From assembly GCF_004379255.2 (NCBI RefSeq), contig NC_056049.1, forward strand, positions 6,448,001-6,512,000: DNA of 64,000 nucleotides, read 5' to 3'. This document shows positions 23,104 through 34,120 of the stretch, piece by piece. Source of the stretch: Salvia splendens. Its lineage: Eukaryota; Streptophyta; Magnoliopsida; Lamiales; Lamiaceae. Every line of letters starts with the position of its first letter. Position 1 is the stretch's first letter. The translations under genes and the position numbers were made by a program. Under the pieces are notes generated by a model. That model saw nothing but the letters and a program-made list of their open reading frames with translations, was not told the DNA's origin and did no database searches.

Positions 23104-25382
23104 ATGGCGCTCGAAGATAGCAGCCACTGCCACCTCACCGACGCCACTATCGACACCGATTCTGCCGCCACTGCTGCTTCGAGCCCTTCCTCCTCCTCCT
23201 CCACCGTCAATCACACGCTCCTTCTCCTCCACTCCGACGATCTCGACTCCAGGATGGAGGCGGCCAGGGAGATTCGCCGCCTCACCAAGACCTCGCAGCG
23301 CTACCGCCGCCACTTCTCCGTCTCCGTCGCGCCGCTCGTCCAAATGCTCCGCTGCCAATCCGCCGACGCAAACGTCGCTGCGCTTGCCGCGCTGCTCAAT
23401 CTCGCCGTCAAGGACGATTTGTGAGTGACCGACCTCAATTGAAATCGTTTTTTGTTAATTGTAGAGTCTTAATTAATCTGTGCGGTGCTGAATTTGTGTC
23501 CTGGATTTTGGATTACTGGAATATGCGGATTTCAGATGCTGAACGATTTAGATTTGAGGCGAAATTTACTTTTGAAATCTATAAATCTATAATTATATAA
23601 TCAACGGAAACTGAAAAGTTTGATTCCTTGCTGCCTATTCGTTACTATTGTTATTCTGAGGTCGCTACATTTCTGCTTTCTTATCATTTTCCTCTGATTC
23701 TGTAATTTGGTTGAATTGTTTTTTTTTTGTCAAGTTTTAAAATAATTATAGGTGCAGAATATATGTAGAAACTAACCAGTTCCTATTAAATTCAGTTTAT
23801 TGTGGAGAATATGTATACTTTTGTGTTGACGATTCTTCTTTTTCGAAGATGCTCTGTTGTTATACTTTCGATTAAGAAGAATAATTTTAATCGAATTATA
23901 TTCCTGTAATTTCAAAAGCGCAGAGAGCTTAATTAATGATTTTGAAACATTATTCAGCCGCTGGAAGCATATTCTATGTTCAGATAATAGATAAATTATT
24001 AGGTGCAACATCTTTTTTCCTCTTTTATTTTCTTTTTCTTTGTTGCTGTGTGTTGCTTTCTACTACTTTTTTCTCTCCCCTCCAATCCTTTTCCTCTTAA
24101 AATCCATAACCTTGTTGGTGGTATAGTCTAATCCTTTTTCTTTAGTCTTCCTCTTTAAGCTATCTTATGGATTAGGTTCTTCCCTATAAAGTAATCATTT
24201 TCTATTTGTAACTGCTAGCTTGATTCGTTTCATAATCTGTTACTGAAGACTAACCAATGTGGACTTTTTTATTTAATCTATACTCAAAAGCTTTACTTAT
24301 TTTTACTTATTACATGGGGTCCCTTTGTATTTCCATTCTTTAGCTTTAGATGTGTAACATTATTATATGGTCCCTTTGTATTTCCCTTTGGTTGAACTAT
24401 TGTGTGATGAACATTGATAAACATTCGTGTTTCCTCTGTGGCTTTAAGTTCCTTCGGTTTTGTGATTTATCAGCTCAGTGTTTCACTTGTGTTGAACATA
24501 TAGATCGATCTTTTTGCATATATTTTCAGAAACAAAGTGAAAATAATGGAAGCTGGTGCACTAGAACCAATAATTGACTTCCTTCAGTCAGAGCACGTTA
24601 CTCTACAAGAGCATGCAGCTGCAGCCTTGATCACTTTGTCTGCATATCCTATCAATAAGCCGATCATTAGTGCTTCTGGTGCAATCCCGCTCCTTGTAGA
24701 CATTTTGGTACATGGGAGTTCACAAGCTAAATATGATGCTGTATTGGCTCTTTACAACCTATCTACTCACCCAGACACACTCAACCAGATCCTTCAAACA
24801 AAGCCGATTCCTCCATTGGTTAATTTGCTTAAGTCCTGTAAAAAGTCTTCCAAAACCGTGGAAAAGTGCACTGCTCTGATAGACTCTTTGATGGATTTTG
24901 AGGAAGGAAGAGCAGCCCTCACATCTGAAGAGGGGGGCATACTTGCCGTTGTAGAGGTCCTCGAGAGTGGGTCACTGCAAAGTCGGGAACACGCAGTTGG
25001 AGCTCTTTTGACTATGTGCCAGAGCAACCGTACAAAATATAGAGAACCAATACTTAGAGAAGGAGTAATCCCGGGGCTTCTTGAGCTAACTGTTCAAGGA
25101 ACGCCAAAATCCCAACCGAAAGCTCAAATGCTCTTATGTCTGCTGAGGGACACTCCATATCCGAGGTCTGAGCTTCAACCTGACACACTGGAGAACATCA
25201 TGTGCAACATAATATCTCAGATTGAAGGGGAGGATCAATTAGGAAAAGCAAAACAAATGCTCGCTGAGATGGTTCAAGTCAGCATGGAGCAGAGTTTACG
25301 ACACTTGCAGAAGAGGGCGCTCATATGCACCCCGGCTGATCTACCTATTAACAGCTGCGGTTCTGAAGTTCCAACTAAATGA
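23104..25382 (+). CDS. Armadillo-repeat protein (U-box-less PUB-like), 389 aa
   Basis: Two exons: 23104-23420 and 24530-25382, joined as GATTT/GTGAGT ... TTTTCAG/AAACAAAG. I start at the ATG at 23104; an upstream GTG gives only two more codons. The N-terminal ~35 residues are Ser/Thr/Ala-rich. From about residue 45 the protein is a run of ARM helices, with hydrophobic heptads such as ALAALLNLAV, EHAAAALITLSAY and YDAVLALYNLS. It resembles the ARM proteins related to plant U-box (PUB4/PUB45-like) ligases, but there is no U-box before the repeats. A direct E3 role is therefore unlikely, and a protein-interaction scaffold is the safer call. The 1.1-kb intron holds no recognisable element. Confidence 0.88.
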
Positions 25383-27160
25383 TTGACGGCTGTGTGTACT
25401 TTACTCTCAAAAGCTCCATCACGATTGTTGGTGTTTGTACCACCATACTCTCGGCTGCACAGGAAGAAACGATGAATAAATGCGAGCAAATAAAGGGGGG
25501 AATAAAAGGAAAGGATGCACGAATGCCAGTCCAGGCCTTCTGTTTGGGTACTTGGTGATTGGTAAGTGTCAATAAACTGATTTTAGTTTTTAGGTGTGAA
25601 AAAACTCGTCTTTGTTTATTTTCTTTTTTTCTCTTTTGTAAAACAGTGTGGTGAAAACTATACAAGTTTGTACATAGTTTTTTTACATTACAGTAAACTT
25701 TTTACTGGAAAGTACATAAATGATTGGTTTTGCACAAGCTGCTTGATGTTCTTGGGGAATAAGTTTACATTAAACTAATTCAGATTGATGGAGCTACAAA
25801 TGCATCTATCTGAACAGTAGTATTATTATTTACTTGGAATGAAAATTGAGATGAAAATTTTGGATAAAAGGGTAAGGTGAAAATAGAGAGACAATTATGG
25901 GACATGAGATCTCTTCATGTTAGTTTGTTAACCTTTTTGTGTCCAATAATGGATGGAAACTTGTTTAAGTAATAATTTTCTGTAGATATTTGTGGTGTGA
26001 GTCATGGGTGAGTTGCACTTTCAAGAAAGTTGCAACACACTTTATTTAGATACGTATTTATTTCTGGGACAACTAACTTTTCCCCTCTTTGTTTTATTTC
26101 GTCATCTCCACAAACCCTTTACGAATGCAGATTTGCTTTTCAGAAATACTAATGCATTATGAAAGAAATTTGTGCGTAAAATTCAAATAAATCTTTATTT
26201 TGTCTTGCAAATATTTATTAGTAAAATAACCCAACAAACGGTTACAGTTGTTAGTGGAGCCACATAACAACGTATGAATTGACAATTGAAAAGTGAATTA
26301 AATTAAGCATAATGTGTAATCATTATTTATCAAAGCCACCGACGAACTCCTAACTGAAATAACTCTAATCTTAACTCCAATTTTAAAAGATAAAACCTAT
26401 CCACAATCGTTTTTCACATGCTAAATAAGAATTCGCAAATTAAAAAATTTTGAAACTGTAATCACAGGGCTAACCTAAAACCCGAAAAACTAGGAGAAAA
26501 AAATGTGGAAATTCATTGAAAATCCGATAAAAATTGACCAAAATCACCAAAAATTATTGATTTCGAATCGAAATGAAAACCATTGTTTCCGTTTCAAAAT
26601 TGGAATCATGAATTTATCCGTTCGTATCTCTTCAAACTGGAACCACTGATTCCGAAACAGGACTAACTATTCTAAATCACTAATTATATTAGGGGGTTGC
26701 AAAAAATAAAATAAAATAAAATAAAAATCATCACACTTTTTCCATGATATTTAAATCATGAAAGTTTGAAACTGTTTCCCTACCAATGAATCGTGGGCCA
26801 AATACTCTGTTTATGAGAAAACAATGGTTTCACATTTCATTCAATTCTCATGATGATATTTAGTGGACTAACTGGAAGTCATAAATGTCATATTTAGTAC
26901 ATTGAAATATAAATAAAACTATATAATGAGTTTTTATATTTGTCATTTAAAAACTAATTTTAGTCCGTTTTTTTAAAGATACACTTTCAAATTTTAGGAT
27001 TTTTTAGAATAAACGTATTACTTTACTCATGGGCTTGGACCGATTCAAAAGTCGAGCTTGGTTTGTCCTAGGTCGGCCAGCCCACTTGAAAATTGTAGGT
27101 ACAATTAATTGAAATGATAGACTTGATATAATATCTCAAGAGTTGTAGTACTATAAATTG
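25383..27160. other. 3' UTR and gene-free AT-rich DNA
   Basis: The first ~400 bases are likely 3' UTR of the ARM gene. Beyond about 25800 I see no gene or bounded repeat. There is a short AAAATAAAATAAAATAAAAT run near 26705. Confidence 0.45.
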
Positions 27161-27364
27161 TTTTCTGCTCCCTCCGTCCCATAATAATTGTTACTCTTTT
27201 TTATTTCGGTCCACCTACAATAATTATCACACTTCATTTTTACCATAAATGTTAAGTAGGCATCACATTCCACTAACTCACTTTACCCACATTTTATTAT
27301 AAAATTAAGAGTAAAGGCCAAAATTGGTCCTGAACATATAGCCATTTTACGATTTTGGTCCTAA

Positions 27365-27606
27365 ACATTATCTTTTGGATTTTTTGGTCCTGCACATATG
27401 GACATTTGATCATTTTGGTCCTGCACATATGGAAATTTGATCATTTTGGTCCTCCGTCAACATTTTCGTTAAAAACTAACGGTCAACATTATCTTTTGGA
27501 TTTTTTGGTCCTGCACATATGGATATTTGATCATTTTGGTCCTGCACATATGGAATTTTGATCATTTTGGTCCTCCGTCAACATTTTCGTTAAAAATTAA
27601 CGGTCA
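27365..27606. repeat. 121-bp tandem duplication
   Basis: Two adjacent near-identical units each start ACATTATCTTTTGGATTTTT and end with the GTTAAAAA[C/T]TAACGGTCA phrase. Each contains the TTTTGGTCCTGCACATATGG motif repeatedly. Confidence 0.85.
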
Positions 27607-27628
27607 ACGGCCGATTTTTGACTAAAAC

Positions 27629-28136
27629 AATGGGTTGGGTCGGGTCGTGTTTGGGTCGGGTTTGGGTTACACGTTAAGAAAAAAAAATTTATTTTTTATT
27701 AATTAAAAAATTATAAAACTTTAATTTTTAGTTATTTTTGTTGATTAAAAATATTATAACGACTAAAACATGATGTTATTATACGATTTAAACAAGATAT
27801 TACACGATAAAATAAAAAATTACCAAATTAAAATAATCATTTTTTAATCAAAATAATAAAATTAAAGTATACTAATATTAAATCTATATAATAAAATTAA
27901 ATAATTAAAAATTTATTTTTAATAAAATCTAAGCATAATATTTTCTTCAAATTCATGAAAAAATTAATTAAAAAATACTATACTTTAATTTTATTAATTA
28001 AAAAATATTAATTAATTTTTTAAGAATATTATGCTTAGATTTTAACGAAAATATTATGCTTAGATTTTAAGAAAATATTATTTTTTCTTAACGTGTAACC
28101 CAAACCCGACCCAAACACGACCCGACCCAACCCATT
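27629..28136. repeat. Foldback with 56-bp perfect inverted arms
   Basis: The left arm 27629-27684 begins AATGGGTTGGGTCGGG. The right arm 28081-28136 ends CCCGACCCAACCCATT and is its exact reverse complement over 56 bases. The ~396-base loop is very AT-rich and contains a duplicated AATATTATGCTTAGATTTTA phrase. Perfect arms imply a young element or active conversion between arms. Confidence 0.9.
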
Positions 28137-28249
28137 TTTCTTAAAAAGTAGTCTCACATTCCTCTAACTTTTCCAACTAATTTTTCTTTACATTTTTTAA
28201 AACTCTTGCCCACAATAAGAGTGACAATTATTATGGGACGGATATAATT

Positions 28250-28670
28250 CTGAGTTAGAAAGAGAAAATCGTACTCAGACAAAAAATAATTACTATAAGA
28301 CATCAAAAGGGAAGAGTATATTAAAAATAAAAAAACACGACAGAACTATTTTTATAAACTATCGTTGTTTGTTATATCACGAACAAATAAATTAAATTTT
28401 TAATTAAATTCATGCAGTTGATAACTTATAATGATGGAGCTTACATTAGATCTTATAAGCTATTTAAAATTTTATTTGCTATAAAAATTATTTTCTTTTC
28501 TTTCTTAACATATTCAAACCCTTTAAAACGTACTCCATAAGTAATAAGTCGTTTCAAAGCTTCAGTATTCAACGCGTCAATTGGAAAAAGAAAATATATA
28601 GTAGAAAATATCATATTATGTGAATGTGTATTGTGAATTATTTGACATATTCATTCCAATTCTAAATAAA
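28250..28670. other. Upstream region of the small membrane protein gene
   Basis: AT-rich; no coding sequence or bounded repeat seen. Confidence 0.4.
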
Positions 28671-28737
28671 AATGTTTGTTCCCGCTTATAATCACAAACA
28701 TTCTCTTCTCTTTTCCATAACTCATTCCTTTTCACCC

Positions 28738-29085
28738 ATGGCAAGAGTTCTTCCCATTCTAAAACCCCATTTTTTACCCTCATTATTCGCTTTCCTCATA
28801 GTGGTGGCCGTGGTTTTGTCGGTTTTCTCTGTGGTAACTTTTCTATGCGGTAAAGAGCAGAAGGCGGTGAGTATGAGTTGTAAAAAAAGCAAGGCGTTGC
28901 GCTTAAAGGCAAAGATGATGGTGAAGATGGTCTTGTGTAAACGGGTGCAGGACGAAGGAGAAACCGATGACGATGAAGACGAAGCCATTTGGAAGAAGAG
29001 GATTATCAAAGGAGAGAAATGTGGACCGTTGGATTTTTCGGGCAGTATTTTGTATGATTCCGATGGTAAGCTATTGCTGGAGTAG
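28738..29085 (+). CDS. Small plant-specific transmembrane protein, 115 aa
   Basis: I choose the ATG at 28738 (context CCCATGGCA) over the in-frame ATG at 28672, which would add a poorly conserved leader. The protein has one strong hydrophobic segment at about residues 13-36 (SLFAFLIVVAVVLSVFSVVT). A Lys-rich stretch follows, then an acidic run (ETDDDEDEA). The conserved-looking tail is WKKRIIKGEKCGPLDFSG followed by ILYDSDGKLL. I recall a similar W-K-x-I-x-x-GEKC-x-PLDFSG-x-I-x-YD-x-DG tail in uncharacterised plant membrane proteins of this size. The function is unknown. Topology is probably N-terminal anchor with a cytosolic tail. Single exon. Confidence 0.72.
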   Translation: MARVLPILKPHFLPSLFAFLIVVAVVLSVFSVVTFLCGKEQKAVSMSCKKSKALRLKAKMMVKMVLCKRVQDEGETDDDEDEAIWKKRIIKGEKCGPLDFSGSILYDSDGKLLLE

Positions 29086-29089
29086 TGGA

Positions 29090-29500
29090 CTGTGGAACAT
29101 TTTTTTTAAGAGAGTTATTATTTACCGGTCACGTATTCACATATCGTAAATTTAAATCGTGATTTTTAACATATACGTATCACAGTATTGCAGATCCAGG
29201 ATTTTCGTTATGGGGGTACGGTAATATTATATCGATGCGGCACTTCAGAATTGATCTTTTATCTTCACTTTAGTATGTTATTACTATTTTTTAGGTAGGA
29301 AGATTCCCCAATCAAAAAATGATAATAATTGATAAATGATAAAAATAAATAAATTAAAAAGAAGTAAAAAATACTTTAAAATATTTAATGCATGACAAAT
29401 AGGAAAAAAAACTTTGTAGACTACACATGTAAATTATGAGAGCAAACAAGATTAAAGTATTGAGGATGTAGATTAAATAAAAATATTTCCATAATATTAC
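29090..29500. other. 3' flank with a possible hAT-end fragment
   Basis: At about 29178-29230 the sequence CAGTATTGCAGATCCAGGA resembles the CAGTGGCGGATCCAGGA end of the hAT family seen at 15446-16250. No right end was found, so this is only a possible fragment. No gene is seen. Confidence 0.35.
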
Positions 29501-29524
29501 AATGCATTAAAATTACCTGGAATA

Positions 29525-29690
29525 CTATTACAAATTATAAAAATAAAAATTACATAATTAAAATTCTAAAAATTAAAAATTACATAATTAAAATCATAAA
29601 AATTAAAAATTCATAATTAAACTCCTAAAAAATAAAAATTACATAATTAAAATCCTAAAAAATAAAAATTACATAATTAAAGGCTAAAAA
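29525..29690. repeat. AT-rich minisatellite, ~31-bp unit
   Basis: About five imperfect copies of a ~31-base unit containing AAAAATTACATAATTAAAATCC lie just downstream of the ORF1 remnant (minus strand). A weaker version of the same phrase (CACATAATTAAACTC) follows ORF1 in the 39-kb element, so it probably belongs to the element's 3' UTR. Confidence 0.75.
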
Positions 29691-29701
29691 TACCTCCGTG
29701 G

Positions 29702-30721
29702 AAGACTATTCATCCGGCTCTACCCCCAATGTTCTTTGGAGACCCCGTGTCATTGCCACATGCGATCGAAGTTGCTCGGGGGTCATAGTTGACCTATCGG
29801 CTAAATTGAGTTGGGCCAAAACCCCCCACAATGAGTTGGTGGGGGGTTGAGGTGGCACAAAGAGAGCGGGAGCGGGATCGGGGGCGGATGGAGTCGCGGC
29901 GCGACGACGGTTGGCCGTCGACTTCTTCCTTCCTTGCGGCCGACGTTGGGAACTACTCGGGCCGCGTCGGGGCTACCCAAGTTAGCTCCGACGAGCTGGG
30001 TGGACACCTCATCGGAGCCGGCGTCGGATAGGGATACCGACCTCGACCGTTTTCCGGAGGAGCTAGAGGAGGATAATACGCCTCCCCTATACTTCGGATG
30101 CACACACACTTCCTGCCAAACATTGAGGTACTTGAACGGTTTGTAGTGTTGGGAGTGGTAGGTCGCCAACGCGGCACTGATGATGCCGACCTCGCTTCTG
30201 CCGCTCCTCGCCGACCGCTCTTCCTGGAGGTAATACCCCTGAAACTTTTGGATTTCTTCGTTGGCTCTGTATATGGCATTGCTCACCATACTCTCGTTGC
30301 GCTCGATTGTTCCAGCCGGCCGGTTTTGATTGTACCGGCTACAGATGCGCCGTAAAAAATGGTCCCCGGATTGGTTCGTGTCAATCTCCGGATCTTCGGA
30401 GATAGACAAAAACGCTTTGAATAATTGATCCATCTCCCCCGGAGTGTATGGGGTGCGGACACCACGAGTAGGAGCAGGAGGAGTTTGAGAGCCTCCGCTC
30501 CCTCCCGCTCTAGGTACGGGTGGTTCGGGTGCCCACCCGTATTGCCCCTCGGGGGTATCTTGGTCGTCCACCGGGTAAGGCCGATAGCCACCCGGAGCTT
30601 GCGAACTTTGGGTTTGAGGAGGGGCCGAAAATTCTGTTTCCGGACTAGGAAATGGTTGCGAGCCGAACCATTCGTGGTTCCAACCGCGGGAGTCGGATGA
30701 GTGATCGCCGTAGTTGGACAT
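29702..30721 (-). pseudogene. Harbinger ORF1 (Myb/SANT-like), nearly intact, one late frameshift
   Basis: A continuous minus-strand frame of 306 codons starts at 30721 (MSNYGDHSSDSRGW). It has a Pro/Gly-rich N-terminus. The SANT-like region begins TRGVRTPYTPGEMDQLFKAF (about 30420-30470) and continues through WQEVCVHPKYRGG. A Ser-rich linker and nuclear-type basic stretches follow. The frame closes at 29801, but from about 29840 a different frame continues with MTPEQLRSHVAMTRGLQRTL and a stop near 29702. That tail is typical of ORF1 proteins, so a single shift in the G-run near 29825-29835 probably broke it. It should bind DNA together with a transposase supplied elsewhere. This is the best-preserved ORF1 of the three. 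Confidence 0.8.
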
Positions 30722-30996
30722 TTTTTTGTTGTAAGAGTGAAAGAAAGATTGAGAATTGTAAGAATGGAAATAGAGAATTTAGATGAGAATTGTGTAGTGT
30801 GGTGTGAACTTTTTTGTGTGGAAGTGGAGGTATTTATAGATGAAAATGTAAATTTTTGGGAAAAAAAGTTGAAAAATAAATTACAAGTGGGGAGAAAATG
30901 GATATAATTTTTTGGGAAGTGGGAAAATATTTTTTTTATTTTTAATCGGATTTTTTTTTATTAAAATCTGATTTTTTTTTAAAAAAAAAGAAAATT

Positions 30997-31017
30997 GCCA
31001 ACGGTATTGCCGTTGGC
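30997..31017. promoter_or_regulatory. GCCAACGG/CCGTTGGC palindrome upstream of ORF1
   Basis: GCCAACGG-TATTG-CCGTTGGC is a perfect 8-base inverted repeat about 280 bases upstream of the ORF1 ATG. AACGG/CCGTT is a core that plant Myb-type proteins often bind. A second, different ORF1 element carries AACGGTAATATTACCGTT upstream of its ORF1 (40291-40308). A binding role is inference. Confidence 0.45.
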
Positions 31018-31164
31018 CAATCAGAGTAGGACACGTCAGCTGCTCGCTGGAACGGACGTACTCGATGCATCGAGCTGCGGCGAGAGCGCAGCGGCGGACA
31101 GTGGATGTCGTGCCGCTGGCACAGACGAACGGACGTCGTCCTTCAACCTCTGCGGATGCTCTTA

Positions 31165-31820
31165 GTGTGCATGTACGAATAGAGTATATCATTTCAATGA
31201 CAAGGAGGAGTCAGGCAAGGTAGCCCGGCCCCACCATCGGCTCATGGGAGCAGTCATAAAATTCCATGTTCACAACTGAGCCACACTTGGGAATTTCGGA
31301 ATTCCCAACAAACACATTTTAAAGTTTCATGTTCTTTTCTTCATCGTGATTTCTCCCATTGATGGAAATTATTTTCCTCGTAAGAAATTGCAACCAAACT
31401 CCCAAAAGACGTAAAGAATTCTGCATTTTGATTTTTAATAGTTCAAAGTCTAGGCTTGTTCCTTGCATTTCAAAAGGGGTTCTTTTTATTTTACGTTTAT
31501 TTTTCATTTTAATTTTATTGGGCTTGAGAGAGAAGCCCAAAATAATTTTATCACACACTCTCGTAAGCGACAAGCCCACAGTTTTACGAATTTATAACAG
31601 GTGATAACAAAGTTTTACTTTTTACTTAGTTATTTTTGGTAATTCTATTCATGACTCGAATTTACTCAACCATATTCCAAATAATAATGAAATACTAAAT
31701 TTATTTATTTGCTATTTCGTGAGGCGAAGACTACATATATCTCAAGATTCCCAACCACCTTACCTACCTACGTACAACATACAACTTTGAGTTGCCAAAC
31801 CAAAATAGTTATACTTATAT
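31165..31820. other. Intergenic DNA, nothing recognised
   Basis: No supportable gene. The ORFs at 31319-31604 on both strands are unconvincing, low-complexity frames. Confidence 0.4.
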
Positions 31821-31824
31821 AGTA

Positions 31825-32029
31825 GTCCCTCCGTCTCACAAAAATATACAGACTCTTTCCATTTTAGACTTTCCTACAGGAATATGCACTTTTCAATTTT
31901 GAAAATTCTTTTCCTTCTCCACTAACAATACTTTAATTACATTTTCTCTCTACCTCTCTCTTATTTTACCAATTTTGCATTAAAACTCGTGCCGAATCCA
32001 AAGTGCATATTCATTGGGGACGGAGGGAG
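31825..32029. mobile_element. Stowaway MITE
   Basis: GTCCCTCCGTCTCACAAAAATATACAG pairs with GTGCATATTCATTGGGGACGGAGGGAG; TA on both sides. Confidence 0.8.
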
Positions 32030-32447
32030 TATATTGTAATTCAACATTTTGGGTCAACTATTATACAATTTCTAATAGATGAATATATTGGAAAATGTCA
32101 TGATATCATTATTACGACACTCGAATTTATTTTTTTAGATTGATAATACACACTACACGGTTGCTTAAATGCTCGATTTGTCGTATCATGCAAATGACAT
32201 AGTTACATAGATACAAAATATCCACAAACCAAATACAGTTTCAAACAAACACACACAAATCCTTTTCTCCCATCTCATAGATTGTGAAATGGAAACTACT
32301 CTACAAATTCCTGTACAATTTTCAGAGCTACCTATACCAACAACTATTTTTATAACAATAAAAAAAACAAAGAAAATAATAAAAAAAACATTTAATCACA
32401 AAAAAATGTAGGTGTATTCAATTATTTATACCTTTAATGAAGGGCCC

Positions 32448-32942
32448 TCACACGGGCTTATTTTGCAAACAAAATTCAAGTACCCTCTGGCCCACCTCCG
32501 CTTCATCATTACTCTCTCTCATAAACTTCTCAATCTCGGCCAGCGGAAGCGTCATTTTCACTCTCACGGGCCCCGAGCCCGAGTCCGGGCCCACATAAAC
32601 AGCTGATTTCTGTCTAAGCATCAGGCCCTCGAGCCTTTCTATAGCACTGCTTGTATGCGGCAGAGACTTGGCCCGTCTAGTAGTCCGGGCCTCGGGAAAC
32701 TTAGGCATTTCCACAAGGAAATAAATCTTCCCGGGCTTTAGCCCCTGTTCGGGCCGGAGGTGCTGGGCCCGAATTCCGTGCTTCTTCACTTGCTCCGACT
32801 CCAGCAAGACGTGGGCCGAGGAATAATCTCGGAGCACGTCCGCCGCCGTCGCCGGCGGATTCACCTTGAATGTTTGGCCGTCGATTGTCATAACCACGGC
32901 CCGTTTCTTCTTCAATATTAATCCTCCTATGGAGTTTCCCAT
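32448..32942 (-). CDS. PADRE (DUF4228) domain protein, 164 aa
   Basis: Single exon. I start at the ATG at 32942, giving MGNSIGGL; the frame extends upstream to 33065, but PADRE proteins characteristically begin MGN. The N-terminal Gly2 and small residues fit an N-myristoylation signal. The DUF4228 core reads KKKRAVVMTIDGQTFKVNPP, then ATAADVLRDYSSAHVLLES, then GLKPGKIYFLVEMPKF at about residues 87-102. The C-terminal segment (PVRVKMTLPLAEIEKFM) is also typical. PADRE genes are plant-specific and often respond to pathogens or abiotic stress; their biochemical role is not established. The flanking TE load does not touch the frame, and no break is seen. Confidence 0.9.
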   Translation of the reverse strand: MGNSIGGLILKKKRAVVMTIDGQTFKVNPPATAADVLRDYSSAHVLLESEQVKKHGIRAQHLRPEQGLKPGKIYFLVEMPKFPEARTTRRAKSLPHTSSAIERLEGLMLRQKSAVYVGPDSGSGPVRVKMTLPLAEIEKFMRESNDEAEVGQRVLEFCLQNKPV

Positions 32943-33065
32943 GTTGATCGATGAGAGAGAGAGTGTGGATTGTGAAATGGGTGGAGTTGGATTAGTATTA
33001 AGAAAGTAGAAAAAATTAAGATGAGTGAAAGCAATTTGCAGGATTCGAAAGTGGGATGATGGCAT

Positions 33066-33417
33066 TAATATTTTGTCACGTTTCGTGCAGAATCCAATTC
33101 CAATTTTGCATTGGATAATATCAATATTGTTGCCACCTCATACCAATTGCTTCTATTTTATTCTTCATATGTCACATTTTGTAAATAAGTTTATCTGAAT
33201 TATAATATTATTACTGTTATTTATTTTAGATAGTTTGGGCAAATAAAGTATAATGCATGCCGTAAAATTTAATATGAAAGCAATTAGTTCGTGATTTCAT
33301 GCCATGTTGATTTCCTAGTTGATGTGAACTCGCTGATGGTTGCAAAATTCCGGAATGAATCAGATTGTTTGGTTATTTTAATTATTGTAGACCACAATTT
33401 AATTTTTTTTATGCAAT
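33066..33417. other. Upstream region of the PADRE gene
   Basis: AT-rich putative promoter; no bounded repeat. Confidence 0.4.
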
Positions 33418-33672
33418 CCTTCCATCCACGATAAATAGTCTCATTTTATCATTTTAGAATGTTCACAAAGAATAGTCTCATTTCTAAAAGTGGAACGTTT
33501 AGATCTCATACTTTACGTACTTTTTCTTCTATCTCTTATACTTTATCCACTTTTTCACCCCCTCTCTTACTTTATCTACTTTTTTTCAACCTCTTTTTTA
33601 TTTTATCAATTTCTCATTAAAACACGTGTCATCCAGACATCCACAAGTGATAATAGTTTTTATGCTCGAATG
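33418..33672. mobile_element. Diverged Stowaway-like MITE
   Basis: CTTCCATCCACGATAAATAGTCTC pairs loosely with GTGATAATAGTTTTTATGCTCGAATGG. The interior CATTAAAACACGTGTC phrase resembles other Stowaways here. The ORF over it is an artefact. Confidence 0.45.
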
Positions 33673-33679
33673 GAATATT

Positions 33680-34120
33680 AATAAGGATGTCTATCTATAC
33701 ATATATAAATGGAGAGTTTTGGAGAATAACATAAATGCCATTCGAAATATAACAAAATTTCTAATATTATAAATTATAAATATCAAATAATACAACAAAG
33801 TAAATATTAGTATGACCCTTCATTTATTACATGATTAATTGTCCGGTAAATAGAAAACATAACGTAATATGGGTGCAACTCAATCTTAGATAGATAATCA
33901 TGGGATAATTAGTCATAGCTCTAATCCTTTATAACTAAAATAATTTCACAATTCAATCCTATATTATATTTTGATATTATTTTATCTTGAAAATCGGACG
34001 CCACCTTATAGTGATTTTATTCCTATTTTAAGTGGAGAAAGTGAAAAGCTTTGGAAGAGTCATATAATTATTTTATTACTACTATAAATATATGACATTT
34101 GTTAACTTATCATCCACAGT
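33680..34120. other. AT-rich DNA with a decayed Tourist-like fragment
   Basis: The phrases GGGATAATTAGTCATAGC (about 33901) and TTCAATCCTATATTATATTTTG (about 33953) match, in scrambled or decayed form, the Tourist MITE at 47942-48143. No ends are preserved. Confidence 0.4.

Larger units (their letters stand above)
27307..28142. mobile_element. Insert in Stowaway: tandem 'TTTTGGTCCT' block plus foldback
   Basis: The left part begins GTAAAGGCCAAAATTGGTCCTG, a terminus common in plant Mutator-like MITEs. It is followed by two copies of a 121-base unit (27365-27485 and 27486-27606). The right part is a foldback with 56-base perfect inverted arms. The two parts may be one element or two successive insertions. 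The ORF at 27355-27561 is made only of this repeat. Confidence 0.6.
27168..28245. mobile_element. Stowaway MITE split by a large insertion
   Basis: The left part is CTCCCTCCGTCCCATAATAATTGTTACTC (27168 onward). The right part is GAGTGACAATTATTATGGGACGGATAT (about 28219-28245). These arms are strongly complementary. The Stowaway body is interrupted at about 27307 and resumes near 28142 with AAAAGTAGTCTCACATTCC. Confidence 0.75.
29525..31161 (-). mobile_element. PIF/Harbinger-like element with ORF1 only; left end missing
   Basis: The right end ...CCTCTGCGGATGCTC at 31161 is followed by TTA and matches the GAGCATCC family terminus. A GC-rich subterminus (about 31000-31160), a minus-strand TATA box (TATAAATACC, about 30830-30838) and ORF1 from 30721 follow leftwards. 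I find no GAGCATCC at the other end and no ORF2, so the 29525 boundary is approximate and the copy is truncated or unusually decayed there. Confidence 0.7.

Noticed and set aside
29801..30721. Host gene encoding a 306-aa Myb-like protein
   Set aside because: The frame lies in a transposon with a Harbinger terminus, has the ORF1-type domain order, and its proper C-terminus is in another frame.
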